A stretch of 64,000 nucleotides of DNA from Collybiopsis luxurians FD-317 M1. Taxonomy: Eukaryota; Basidiomycota; Agaricomycetes; Agaricales; Omphalotaceae. The position numbers were made by a program, and so were the translations under genes. The stretch covers positions 322,556 to 386,555 of the forward strand of contig KN834761.1 of NCBI GenBank assembly GCA_000827265.1, given 5' to 3'. The notes beneath the pieces are model-generated. The model was given only the letters and a program-made list of their open reading frames with translations. It had not been told where the DNA came from and made no database searches. Position 1 is the first letter of the stretch; each line of letters begins with the position of its first letter. Shown piece after piece: positions 35,418 through 46,808 of the stretch.

Positions 35418-36920
35418 ATGACTCCGGATGAGCAACAGGCTATTGCTTCCTTTGGGGCTGACAACTACTTCGGCATTATTGCTTCAATAATTGCAGTAAC
35501 CAGCTACGGTATGTGTGTCATTGTGTGAACCGATACTGTCTCGAGTCATTACATTCCCTAGGCTGATCACTTCTTTTAGGCCTATTTGCCCTAGGGATAT
35601 TTATTACCATTCAAACTTTAATGTATATAACGTCGGCCTCTCAAATTGCTCTGCTCACCGTGACCAATTGACCTTCTTGACAGAATGAAATCCTGAACCC
35701 ATTCCCAAATTGCTCTTCTGGCTTGCTTGATTATGGCATTTATTGCCCTGACATGGTACACCCTTTATGTTGGAGCAGTTACTTTAATTCCCCTTCGGTT
35801 CACATTGGTCAAAGGCAGATCCGGGGAAGAGAGGACACTTGATGTTCAATTTGGGCTCGCCATAAAAAAAACCCTGCCACTGGAGTATATGTCATCTTGG
35901 ATGGGAAAGATATGTGTATGTATGCAGTTTTGTCCCTTATACACTGACTTAATGTGACCAGGTGCTTCTGAGTGATTTTATTGTTACCGGGAGGGCATAC
36001 ATATTGTTCCAGCGGACAAGAGCTTTAAAGCTTGCACTTGTATTTCTTATGATTGCTAACATTGGTGAGTAAGCTCCCTCAAAAATGACCAACCTCTTGC
36101 AACCAATGTATAAAATTGCTTAAGAATTAATCTTGCTGATTGCATCTTGGATGACATTAAAATTAAGACAGTTGTAGGGGGTGGCACCACAGTACTAGAT
36201 GGGTTATTGGGCGTCTTTTCTCTAGCCGTAAATATATTTGCAACAGGTTCGATTGCATGGAAGGCATGGTGGCTGTCAAGTACGCTGCAAAATCATTATA
36301 ATAACAATGCTTTGCAGGAATCACCGTCGTTTCATGGCAGAAGCGACAATACAAAGAACGACCAGGGTCGAGAATGTCCTACTTCTATTTATTGAGTCAG
36401 GAGCCATATACTGTGCAATACAGTATTGTAGAAATATGGCGCAGTGGTTTGATAAGAGTTGTGAGACTCGAATATTGGATACAAATGATTATTCTGTTCT
36501 ATGGTACTGGCCTCAAGGTAGGCCTTATATATTACATAACATAGTATCTAGAAACTTCTACATACTTCTACTATTACTATCTGAGTAATACTGTCCGCAG
36601 TATGTGAGTAATCCAACTCGGAACTACATGTGCCGGATTGTATTACTAATGACAAACTGAGAAATACAACACACAGGTGGTATACATCTTCACTATCATG
36701 ATTTGGAGAAATTGGGTTGGCCCAAGTCTTCATTTTTGAGGCTATATTTACCATTGCATCTGTGAGTATTAGTTTTGGTCAATTTATCAGTGTAGCTGAA
36801 TAAGAGTGGTAGGCTTGTTATCCAGTTGTAGTGGTAATTTTAATAAACAAGGACAACTCTCCGGTTGTTGAGACTATTTATGTCAATCAAACCATAGTAG
36901 GTACAAACAAGGAAGAATAA
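35418..36920 (+). pseudogene. decayed copy of the multi-pass membrane protein at 42235
   Basis: The start (ATG ACT CCG GAT GAG) and exon order match the intact gene at 42235-43567, but several lesions are visible. In exon 3 the codon TGG of the intact copy has become TGA (35694-35696), directly after the acceptor. The acceptor of exon 5 has lost a base (TTAAG|AATTAAT against ACAG|GAATCAAT), shifting the frame. An invariant-looking Trp codon is GGG. A 253-bp insertion (36424-36676) splits exon 6, and a further indel follows it. The rest, up to the conserved CYPVVVVILINK region near 36,820, is still easily recognised, so decay is fairly recent. Confidence 0.82.
36424..36676. mobile_element. 253-bp insertion in the membrane-protein pseudogene
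   Basis: The intact paralogue reads straight from GCAATACAG into GTGGTTTAC. Here 253 bp intervene, and the sequence ACAG is found on both sides (36420-36423 and 36673-36676), possibly a short target-site duplication. The insert is AT-rich and non-coding. Its ends share only a weak inverted similarity (TTGTA), so the element class is undetermined. Confidence 0.4.
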
Positions 36921-37782
36921 CTTCTATGTACCACAGTCTACGGCCACTTGGACTCTAGAGAACCCATCTGGAATAAACATCCCAGTGCCAGTAATATGAT
37001 AGCAAAGTAATATGTCGCGCATTTGCCTCAGTTCAGTCCCAAGCTGATTCAGCTGATGACATCAAACTTACTGATGAGAACCATGTCCGGAACATACTTG
37101 AAAAAATCCCGGTGACCTTTATATTGATACCCTGTTTTTCCTTGACTAAATTTATCCAGACTGTAGTGCTACATTGCAGGTAGTTTGTCCTCTTTGTATT
37201 TTCATACTATAACTTCGAGGCCTGAGGGCCGTTTTTGTGTTTCGGTGATTCATATTAACAATGAAAAGTTGGTTTTTTACATACCAATAAATAGGCTAAT
37301 TAGCAAACTTATATATATATATATATATACAACACATTACGGGTCTCTTCCTAGTCAAGTTATATTATCGCCATCCTGTGTATCGGGCATAGAAAAAACT
37401 GCCTGTAAGCCGTATGCAACAATCGTAACTGTACATATTTTGCATTAACAAATATACTGTCCAGACCATCATTGATCACATAATTTGAGTCCGATTGAAT
37501 GTAATCACACACTTTCAAAGGATAATGGTACAAAAATAATAGTAGTAGTCCGAGCCATACGCAACTTCCCTGTGACCGCTATGAGAGCTGAAATAGTCTC
37601 TGCTTTGAGACCTGCACAACAAAGGGAAATTGTGTCCGACCTGCCTGAGGAAATCTCTTCAACTGCAACAGTAAAACTCACAATTGCAGTCCACCCTGGA
37701 CAAGCTAAGCACCGGGATTGGAGTATATAAATAAGGTTTAGTACACTGCCTTTGAATCAAAAAGTACAAGGAGTTAGGACTG
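36921..37782. other. intergenic, AT-rich
   Basis: 0.86 kb downstream of the pseudogene. It contains a (TA)10 microsatellite at 37310-37329. No gene was supported. Confidence 0.5.
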
Positions 37783-37792
37783 ATAATGAAGC
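37783..37792. repeat. left 10-bp flanking direct repeat (candidate TSD)
   Basis: ATAATGAAGC, identical and in the same orientation at 40728-40737, on the outer edges of an inverted-repeat element. Confidence 0.6.
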
Positions 37793-37985
37793 GGTGACAG
37801 ACAAAGTAACTTGGCGGGTTCAGACTCCGCTAACTTGTTCTTACAAAAGTAACTTTAAGTTACTTAAGTTACTTAAGTTACTTTGTTGCGACAAAGTAAC
37901 TTTTGTTTCCCGCGCTTGACAGCTAACTTGCCGAGTCTCGGCAAAATGTACATCTCAGTAACTTTGCTTCACCAGTCTTACAATT
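37793..37985 (+). repeat. left inverted arm of the 2.9-kb element
   Basis: Contains repeated AAGTTACTT/AAGTAACTT motifs, including three AAGTTACTT units in near-tandem at 37857-37884. It also has the block CGCTTGACAGCTAACTTG, matched in reverse complement at 40620-40641. Confidence 0.65.
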
Positions 37986-38247
37986 GTAATAACCAGTTGC
38001 AGTTGCTGCTGTAAATCATCTCATGAGGTATTCTTCAGCCTGAATGTGCTTTGATCATTAGATAGTATGGCTTACGCTGGTACACTCGGCGCTTGCTTTC
38101 CATTTGAAAGGTTAATAACATAAAATTTCGCGTGTATTCAAGAGTTTCAGAGGTAATTTATGTAATTGAAGGTAGTTCTGACTACGGATCGTATCATTAC
38201 CGCTGAAATGATTCGTCTAAAATGTAAAGGAAAATTCATATTTCGTT

Positions 38248-38288
38248 CAAGTTAGTGGAGTTTGAAAAATTGAAACTCCGCTAACTTG
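38248..38288. repeat. 16-bp hairpin inside the element
   Basis: Arms 38248-38263 (CAAGTTAGTGGAGTTT) and 38273-38288 are complementary with one mismatch, around a 9-nt loop. The right arm repeats CTCCGCTAACTTGTT, also found at about 37826 in the left arm, so it may be a nested relic of a related element. Confidence 0.65.
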
Positions 38289-40589
38289 TTAACTTGTCGT
38301 CAACTGAACAGTGAGCGCCGCCCATCTGCGATCATGGCGCAGGTGCCAAAACTCAAAGCATAGATGATGCTCGGTCCTCACGGCCATTATTCCAGGCCAG
38401 ATGCAACTATCATTATCAATACAGGCTTCAAACTGTGACCAAAGAGCCAAATAAATCCACTTCTATCATTCACCTGAAGTGTGTGCAAACCCTTACATCT
38501 TGTACTGGACATACTGTATTTAGACTGGTTAATGGGTACTTTATAATGCCAAATAACTTATCAAAATCAGGAGGCTCTTCATGTAGCCAAACACTTTTAC
38601 CAGTTTCCAGTGACAATTTGTTACATTGTGTATGTAATGTTCTGAGTATGAATCTTCATATTCAAGATTCTAAAAGGTAGATTACCACAAATAAGTGTTC
38701 ATTTCCTTTGAAGTCATTGAGCTCTCACATCAGATGTTGTCAAAGTCGAGAATCCAATTGCAAGCTTTTGCATTAACGAGGGATTCTCCAAACCTTACAT
38801 TCACCTGAAGTCAAGAGTAAATAAATGTAATTAGTTGTTCAAGCATTGCTACATTGTACTTACTTGGTTTTTATACCACAAATGAATCTAGAGCAGAATA
38901 GAAAGGTAACAAAAATAGAATACAATTGAATATGAAGAAAATTTGAGAAACTGATGGAACGATGGAGAGATGAGTTGACTTCTACTTTGATATCCATCAC
39001 AGTGTAAGCTGTGGTCTTTGCGTTTATCCTGGAATGCAATCTGAGCATTAAAATATTAAGAGCATTGCAACACAAAGGACTACTATAACTTATCTTTGCA
39101 TTACTTAAATTTTGAGCTATCCCCAAGTTTTTAAGCTGTGACTAACCTGTCAAGCTCTCTAGTATCAAGTACTGTGCAACATTTTAAATTGCCACCTGAG
39201 CCACTGGTATCAGTTTTCTTCATAATCCATTGCTATGAATCTGTCAGGATCTGTGGACAAAAGGGAGGCACATAGATGTCTGAATTCATTACTACTTGAT
39301 ATGTTGATATTGGCCCATATAGCACATTAATGAAGAAACCCATTGAAAGCTCTCAAATTGTATCTAGTCCCAGACTTCCCTGTTTAAATTTGAGCCAATA
39401 CAGACCTTATCTCTGACAGTCCTGTTAAGTCCACCTCACAATCCAATCTAAGCATTATTCATTCATGGAAAATTGGTCAATACTATGATTAAATATCTTT
39501 ACTTTGGGTCTATAAAATGTTGCAATGCATGGGTAACATTGTCTAACATGAAGACTATGGCAGAACTCATTTGGCTTCCCAACTTAAGTGAGTTCCAATA
39601 ATCAACTTTTGAAAAACAGAGAATATTCCACAACATTGACAAGCTTCCTCTGCATGTACTTATTCTATTTAAAAGTCTATCTTAATTCACTCAACAGATG
39701 GGTTGAAATGGACCAGGTGATGAGTTGAACTCCAATCAACTTAGATATTAACATTGTAGTTATCGGCACTTTTCTAGTCAGTTGCAAAGGGTATATAGCA
39801 TTCTTGCCTTCCTCTGGAAATATCTACTTGAGTTACCAAAAGTAACTGCCATGTGACTGGGGAACTAAATTTTCTTCTCCTGCTTTTGTTGCAGGCATTC
39901 TCTCAACAATATACTTCAGATATATCTTGCTCGGGATCACTGGAATATTCTCAAATTTCACCAGGGAAAGTATGTAGTTAAGTCCTTAGTTAGGTGAGAG
40001 AACTATGGCTGTATATACAGTCACATAATGGATACTTTTGGTGACCACAAGTGTAGTCCAATTTTTCCATATTGGTTAGCTTTCCCATGGTTCATGTTTG
40101 AGGAAGGCATACTCTTCATTTCACTGCTTCTCATTCAGTTCAAATTTAAGATATCTCTCCATGATCCCTCAAAAGCATAATTTCTCAAACTCACTGCAAG
40201 GCTTCTCTCTGACCCTGGTCATGTAATCTTAGATCATAAAAATAATGTACAATTGATTTCAGTTGCCAATAGAGAATGATCTGGCTCAAGGCTTCTAGTA
40301 TGTTGACAATCAAAAAAACTTGCCTTTGGATGACTCACAGATGCAGTTTGGTGGTGATCAGCATATTATTTCCTTGATGGAGCATGTATGGCCCTACACG
40401 AGATGCCAGTGGAGAAAAACCAGAAAAATGTTTGTTATTTGTCCGTGGGAACTCAGCAAGTTGGTCTACAAACTAGGGATTTCGATGGCCCACCCTTGCA
40501 AACAGCAACATGAAAACAGCAATACTTGAGTTTGGGCTCATACTGGACCTCTCATTTATGACTAAAAGAAAATCTCAAGTCTTTAGTGA

Positions 40590-40727
40590 AGCTCAAGTTA
40601 GTAACATTTCCCGAAGCTCGGCAAGTTACCACTGTCAAGCGTGGGAAAAACAAGTTACTTGCACGTAACTTGCAAGTAACTTGAATGAATTGAAAAAGTA
40701 ACTTGAAAAGTTACTTTGCTCACAGTC
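40590..40727 (-). repeat. right inverted arm of the 2.9-kb element
   Basis: Its reverse complement aligns with 37793-37985: tip AGCAAAGTAACTT, several AAGTTACTT/AAGTAACTT units, then CGCTTGACAG and TAACTTGCCGAG. Confidence 0.65.
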
Positions 40728-40737
40728 ATAATGAAGC
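40728..40737. repeat. right 10-bp flanking direct repeat (candidate TSD)
   Basis: ATAATGAAGC, a perfect match to 37783-37792. Confidence 0.6.
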
Positions 40738-42234
40738 TGGTTTCACAACTATAATTATTGAGGAGCAATATGAGAATATTTCCGAATGCAATTCCCATGA
40801 CAGATGGGCCATTTGGACCCAAACAATAGAGCAGCAGTTATATGGAAAGCCAGTATACCTTGTCAAAACTTGCTGCTGATTTACTTCCATTTATTGTGAC
40901 TTAGTACCTCACAATAAAGAGATTCTTTAACCACATACTTGTTAAGTATCAAGTTATCAGTGTACGAAATGAAATGGAATGCCAAGTCTATGCTTTTGGG
41001 ATTTTTGGCCTGTTCCAAGACATGCAAGCTTGAATTAGTCTATACTCTTGCAACTTATGCAGTTTTGAACACCACTAAGGGAAACTCAGGCATGAATAAC
41101 TGCCATGCAGCAGCAGAGGCCCATTGCACAAGAGGGCCTCGACTTCGTGAAAGAAAGAAAGTGAAGGCACAAATGTCAAAGAGGACGATATTGACTCTGC
41201 CAACTCCACAATCTGGATCTGAATCGGCAATGTGCTGTTGTAAATCTGCTTCTAAGTCGGATGTCAGTGTATTTGATCCTGTAAGTAACTGAGTATACTA
41301 CAGAACCTCAAAGGATATTGGCCAGAATAGGGCCTGTCAGTGGGGGCGATTCAGAAGCAATTTATAACGACGGAATTCTTCTGACCCAGTGCGTTCATCA
41401 TGGAACATGAGCTACGACTTTTCTGGGCTTACACAAGGCTGATAACCTTTGACTATCAAAAGTCAAGACCGATTGGCCAGGATGAGAGGCTATATATTCT
41501 CACGAAAAAAACCAGCATTCAGGAACAAGGAGAATACTTCAGCGCGGGTAGGCTGAACAGATGATTGGATTGGTGGCCTTTAGAAGCGTAGGTACGGAGC
41601 TTATACGTGCTATCTCCTGTAATTTTAAACACTGAGTTGACTCTGAAATGACACTAGTCACGTTCCTGAGCTGACCGTACACTTTAATTTAACATGATTC
41701 ACTCCTGTGAAACCTGCCCTTGAAATGATGGAATAGAGCTCAGCACATTTACCTCATTTAGTATTGACCAGTCAGTCCCTGTGAAAGCATTGATAAATGC
41801 AGCCGAACTTAGACATGCCTGAACCTGTACATTTTCTCTGCCTCCCACTGTTTCATGTTCCTGACTGGTCATCGCTACTTTTCTTTGTACGACAGGTGCT
41901 CATTATCTCTTTGTCGTTTCTGTAGGTTTTGAGTCCGCCGTGTTGTGTAGTGTAAAATGTGGCAAATATCTTCTGTTTGGGAATACCTAATCAAAAATAC
42001 AGATATCACTCAATGATACGGTGGCTGTCCGGGCGGACAGACTCTGAGGGCATTGCAACAATACTTAAATAGGTTCATCTATCTGGTTCCTGTGCTGGAC
42101 CGGCAGCAATTACAAATTCCAGCGCGAGAGCTGGGGGTATCATCGTGTTACAGTCCTCATTTCTCATGGGACAAAGACTTGTATATATAGAAGGCCTACC
42201 AAAATGATCATATCTCATTTTTTCAACTCTTCTT
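40738..42234. other. intergenic, promoter side of the intact membrane gene
   Basis: 1.5 kb. A 117-codon plus frame at 40939-41292 has no recognisable family or splice context and is not called. The right end holds the promoter of the 42235 gene. Confidence 0.45.
42182..42189 (+). promoter_or_regulatory. candidate TATA element of the 42235 gene
   Basis: TATATATA is followed by GAAGGCCTACC, about 50 bp before the ATG. The pseudogene copy has ATAAATAAGGCCTACC in the same place, so the core promoter is conserved between the copies. Confidence 0.45.
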
Positions 42235-43567
42235 ATGACTCCGGAAGAGCAACAGGCCATTGCTTCCTTTGGTGCTAGCGCATACTTCGCTATAATACCT
42301 TCAATAGTTGCAGCAACCGGATACGGTATGTGTAGAATGATGGTGCTTCGAATCATTCGTTTCTTATTCCACTAGTAGTGGCTGACCCCACCTCTCAGGT
42401 CTATTTGCTTTAGGAATATTTGTTGCAATTCAAACTCTAAAGTATAAAATCTCGGGAATAGCTTCAAAAATTACTTTACCGACTTATTTCCTTGACAGAA
42501 AGAAATCCTGGACCCATTCCCAAATTGCTCTTCTAGCCTGTTTGATTTTAGCGTTTATTGCTTTGACGTGGTATACCATTTATGTTGAGGCAGTTACTCT
42601 AATTCCTCCTCTGTTTGGATTGGCCAAAGGTGTGCTTGGAGGAGAAGTATCACTTGATGTTCAATTTGAGCTAGCAGTCAAAAAATCCCTGTCACTGGCA
42701 GTCACGTCATCTTGGACGGGAAAGATATGTGTATGTATGCGGTTTTATTCCCTATACCATGACTTAATGTAACCAGGTGCTTCTGAGTGATTTTATTGTT
42801 ACTTGGAGAGCATACATATTGTTTCAGCGGACAAGACTTTTGCAGCTTGCACTTGTATTTCTTATGATCGCTAGCGTTGGTGCGTAAGCTCCCTTGACTA
42901 TGACTAACCTCTGGGAATCAATGCATAACATTGCACAGGAATCAATGTTGCAGACTGTATCTCAGATGAGATCAAAATCAAGTCACTCATAGGGGGTGGC
43001 ACCACAGCGCTAGATTGGTTATTGGGAGTCTTCTCTCTGTCAATCAATATATTTGCAACAGGGTTAATTGCATGGAAGGCATGGTGAGTGACTCGGATGT
43101 CAGCTACATTGCTTGATCCTTACCAACCCATGATAGGAATCATCATTGTTTTGTGGCAAAATCCACAGTGCATAGAAGGTCCAGGGTCGAGGATATTCTG
43201 CTTTTGCTGATAGAGTCGGGGGCCATATACTGTGCAATACAGGTGGTTTACATTGTCTCCACTCTCATGAATACATTTGGAGAAATTGGGATAACCCAAG
43301 TCTACATTTGTGAGGCTATATTTACTATTGCATCTGTGAGTGTTGTCTTGGGATTTGTTTATAGGTGTAACTGAATAAATGTGATAGGCTTGCTATCCAG
43401 TTGCAGTGGTTATTTTGATAAACAGGGATAACTCGCCTATTATGGAGACTATTTATGTCGGTCAAAGCAATGCCATCAGTGATGTGCCGGGTGAGGCCAG
43501 TTCAAAAGCTCCAGCCAGGGCTCACTCACATCTTGAGTCAAGCCCGCATAGCAGGTTGGGGCCCTAG
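42235..43567 (+). CDS. multi-pass (seven-helix-like) fungal membrane protein (330 aa)
   Basis: Seven exons (42235-42325, 42399-42441, 42499-42730, 42777-42879, 42939-43083, 43137-43335, 43388-43567) close to 330 residues. The protein has about seven hydrophobic segments. Landmarks of this unnamed basidiomycete family are GLFALGIFVAIQTL, LLSDFIVTWRAYILFQ in mid-protein, WLLGVFSLSINIFATGLIAW, the LLLLIESGAIYCAIQ helix, and the last helix CYPVAVVILINR, followed by a polar cytosolic tail. I know no Pfam name and no function; the topology resembles receptor-like fungal membrane proteins, but there is no evidence for a ligand. Paralogues in this window are the pseudogene at 35418 and the genes at 52472 and 54570. 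Confidence 0.8.
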
Positions 43568-44002
43568 TCAAGTACATAAATTTAAGTAATATTGGTGATT
43601 GTTTTATAATTCATGAATAATATTTATATTTCTTGAAGGCCACTGTCCTGTTATTGAGTCTTATGATTTATGAAGTTCGTGATTCATCTTGGGGGACGAA
43701 GACTTCAGCTGTTTGCATACAGAGCGGTTACAACGATGGTCCCGATGATAGTCATGAAAAATCTCTCCCAAACATACCTAGTTTAACCAGACAAATTGAG
43801 TTCTAAAAGCAAAAAGGAATACAGCGCAATGCGTACTCGGGACCCCGGATAGAGATACGTAAGGAACGTCCCATCCCGGATGTAATTAGGTAGAACGTAG
43901 TCACTTAAAGGTGATACTCGTTAATGTAGCAACTACACCTGAGGTGTAATGGTAGTAGTATCAAGAAAAGACTCTCAGCGATAAGGCGCTTATTGAATAC
44001 AG
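43568..44002. other. intergenic
   Basis: 0.43 kb between the 3' end of the membrane gene and the ERD2-like relic. Nothing was recognised. Confidence 0.5.
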
Positions 44003-44536
44003 CTACCCATAATCATAAAACCATGCCACCTTCAATCCGCTCTGGGTTGAGTATTGGATTGAGATTTTGATAGCATTGGGATATGTGCCTACGGAGATGA
44101 AAAGGACAGAGAAAGCACAACTGAATACCAGCCCCCATGCCGAAAAACTGTCAAGAGTAAGGTCGTAGGTTAGTCTGTGATATTGACAGTCAAGGGCTTA
44201 GGGAAATCAAGTGAGATACTACATTGTGAACAGAAGCCGACATTTGGCTGACCTATTTCTAAATCTAATGAGGTATAAGATGTAGCAGGTACTTGTTATG
44301 AAAAAGAGTTTGTCATAGGGCGCAATGCCGGCAGCGGAAAGATTGGAGTGATGAGTTGAAAACGCGATAAGATTCAGAGCTTGAGTCTTGGATGAAACAC
44401 TTGCAAGGGTGTTCGATGACGTTCGTGCCAAAAGATACAGTTAGGCTGACCTCGGCATGTTTTCAGAGAATGAATTTTGTACGCAAGACTAAGTAGTAAG
44501 AACAGATAACGGGCAAGCTACAGTAGCCACATAGCC
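44003..44536 (-). pseudogene. ERD2 (KDEL-receptor)-like relic
   Basis: Pieces of three exons of an ERD2-like gene are recognisable on the minus strand. The first has GYVAT followed, out of frame, by LSLAYKIHSLKTCR. The next exon reads VSSKTQALNLIAFSTHH and then KLFFITSTCYILYLIRFRNR. A further block reads DSFSAWGLVFSCAFSVLFIS. The first exon carries a frameshift producing TAG. The conserved RY-x-D segment of the second helix is missing, and the reading stops at a TAG at 44003-44005, well before the last helices. It is the most decayed of three tandem ERD2-like loci. Confidence 0.75.
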
Positions 44537-45255
44537 TGTTACTGTTATCATCAGAGTCTGCATGTCAGTCTTCGGTTCAGCTGGATGGAAAGAAGGGCAT
44601 ACGAGCGTAGGGGAACGGGTTGAAAGCTATCTCCAAGCCCGGTGGTACTGCACTCAGGCTGAGCGAATCAGTAAGGGTAAACTAAGATCTGGGCATAGCT
44701 AAGCCTCCTTGAATGTGGAATGGCGACTTGAAGTAAGGAGGTAGATATGATGCAAGACTATGACGAGTGCGTCACCGGCCAGTTTTGTGAACATTGACTC
44801 ATTGAATCGTACCCGAAGTCACTTTACTTCACGTAGTGCTTTGTTCGCTTGCGGCTTCCTCAACTTTCAACTGAGCCGGTGAATTTGGCAGGCCCCGTAA
44901 TTGTGGTCGGGTTTAGTCAGTCTCGTGCTCTGGATTGATGGCAGCCAAAGAAGACAAGTAGTACGTCCCAGGTACTACGTATGTGCTTACTAACGCCTTG
45001 ATTGAAGCAGGAAGCAGAGGCTCAAAAGGATGAATGGTTTTCGGAGCAGAGGATGAGATGGAGAACATCTTATCAAGTCAAAATGAACACAAAGAGACAT
45101 CAGCTTGTGCAGCAGGGGATAGGACTGAGAACATCTCATTAAGTCGCAAGAAACCCACGCAGTAGATTTCAGATGTCCTGCGCAATATATGCTATCAATG
45201 GAATGAGGATATCCCAACCAATGCTCGGTAGAAGGCTTCCATGTATACCCAATCC
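44537..45255. other. intergenic between ERD2-like loci
   Basis: 0.7 kb. No coding was supported. Confidence 0.5.
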
Positions 45256-46359
45256 CTACGCAGCAGGATGGACATTCTCATTCTCCCCCTTCTCAATCCC
45301 AAGTTCCTTTTCTGGAATAGCTTCATAGTCCTCTTTCGCACTACTAGGCCTGTGCAAGCAGAATTCAACTCAGTAACTGACAGGGCATTGAGTTTGGAAA
45401 TGCGACTTACTTTGAAAGATGAAGGCATATAGCATAGGCATGCAAAGCAAATTCGACGAGCGCCGCTGCAATTGGAGGAATATCCAAAATCCCGTAACGA
45501 ATGTAGCTGGAAACCGCATTGAAACAGGTCACGATATGGAAAGGATAGCTACAGAAGAAGGACGTACCGATGGATCCAGCTAGGAAAGTAAAGCCACCTT
45601 CCTGAAAATGCCAAATAAAATGTGGTTATAACTGGGGACTCCTTTCCAGGGTCGGAAAGTTGCCGACGAGCTCGGAGTATGTATATCTGAGGGATGATGG
45701 CGATAGCATCTAGGAAGATGGAAAAGTACCATAGTCCTTCGGTGAACACCCAGAACGGTGGCGAGAAAGGATGAAATGAAAAAAACATCGTCCGGAACAT
45801 ATACCAGGATATCGCAGCACCGAGGATTGCGCATGGAAGTGCTAATGCCCATAGAGCAACTCGGTCTTCAGCACTGTCAGATGTTCGCCTGTATAAGGCC
45901 AACCCTCAAGTTAGAGGCCGATAAAAGATAGATTTGAGATCAAGCTGACCTATATTTGAATCTCATGAGATAGACGATGTAGCAGGCGCTCGAGATGTAG
46001 AAGATTTTCAGGAGTGTATTGTAGTAAGAAATAAAGCGAGTGAAAAGATCGGTATAGCGAGTGACAAACACAATGAGATAGAGAACTTGTGTTTTAAACG
46101 AAACGTCTGCAAAGTACTAGTCGTCAGAAAACAGTAATGGCAATTGCAGAAGGGATGAAGCTTCGACCTTTGGATGTTTTCAAGGAATGCAATTTGTACA
46201 CAAGAGTCAGAACGGGCATGACCCGAGCTATATCAGCCACGTAGCCTGCATTGAATGATGTGTCAATTCTCGAGTCCCTGTATTGAAGCATGAAGCATAA
46301 GGGAACATACGAAAGTAGAACAGTAGATCGAAGGCTGTCTTTATGTCCGAGATCCTCAT
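45256..46359 (-). CDS. ERD2-like ER-lumen protein retaining receptor homologue (264 aa), intact
   Basis: Six exons (46311-46359, 46168-46245, 45950-46106, 45568-45888, 45411-45506, 45256-45349) splice to 264 residues. ERD2 landmarks in order are: YVADIARVMPVLTLVYKLHS (helix 1), the SFKTQVLYLIVFVTRYTDLF helix with RY-x-D, LLKIFYISSACYIVYLMRFK, EGLWYFSIFLDAIAIIPQIY with the conserved PQ, and FYLAFSGRWLYFPSWIHRY. ERD2 receptors are seven-helix PQ-loop proteins that retrieve HDEL/KDEL proteins from Golgi to ER. This copy is divergent from canonical ERD2 and has an extended acidic tail (KEDYEAIPEKEL...), so it may not be the housekeeping receptor. An unspliced ending at 45407 (HLSK, stop) is an alternative. 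The second donor is a weak GTCGAA. Confidence 0.82.
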
Positions 46360-46808
46360 AATGATCAAAGCAAATGGAACAACGAAGTAATGTATAGTCG
46401 AGTTAGAACTTGTCACCTGCTTTGTAAGGGGGTAATTGATGAAGGAATCTGACAACTGTAGAGCGACTTATATTCGCTGTAGGCACGAACACATCAGATT
46501 GCTTCCCGCTTCAGCCAACTAAAAGCTATACAGATAACAGGTCGGCGCCTCTTCTGGGCTGTTCTCTAATCTAATGTGATGTGGATGCGGGAATCAAATC
46601 AGGAAATGAGTTGGCGACGGTGCATCTTAGAGGATGCACGGAAGTAGTAAGGGCGAAGGAACCGGAGGTTTTGAAAGGAGTTCACGAATTTATCAATAAT
46701 TACTATACCATGCGTTACAGTTGCCGGTGAAAGGCTAGAGGTTCCCTAATATCGTCAAAGCGTTCTTGTCGTAGCGTTTTTGCTCGATGACAAGATCGTT
46801 TCACCTGC
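46360..46808. other. intergenic between ERD2-like loci
   Basis: 0.45 kb of promoter and 3'-flank sequence. Nothing further was recognised. Confidence 0.5.

Larger units (their letters stand above)
37793..40727. mobile_element. non-autonomous DNA transposon-like element, about 2.9 kb, inverted ends
   Basis: Both ends carry the same complex sequence in opposite orientation: CAAAGTAACTT near the tip, clusters of AAGTTACTT/AAGTAACTT, then CGCTTGACAG followed by TAACTTGCCGAG. The left arm is about 37793-37985 and the right arm about 40590-40727. Subterminal arrays of a short motif plus imperfect terminal inverted repeats and a candidate 10-bp target duplication are typical of hAT- or Mutator-like cut-and-paste elements. 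The interior has no open frame longer than about 120 codons and no recognisable transposase, so it would be non-autonomous or decayed. Confidence 0.55.

Noticed and set aside
42613..42662. Possible 48-nt intron (GTGTGC...GCAG) in exon 3 of the 42235 gene
   Set aside because: It is a multiple of three, and the pseudogene copy lacks the GT donor at the aligned position while keeping similar coding sequence, so it is treated as exon.
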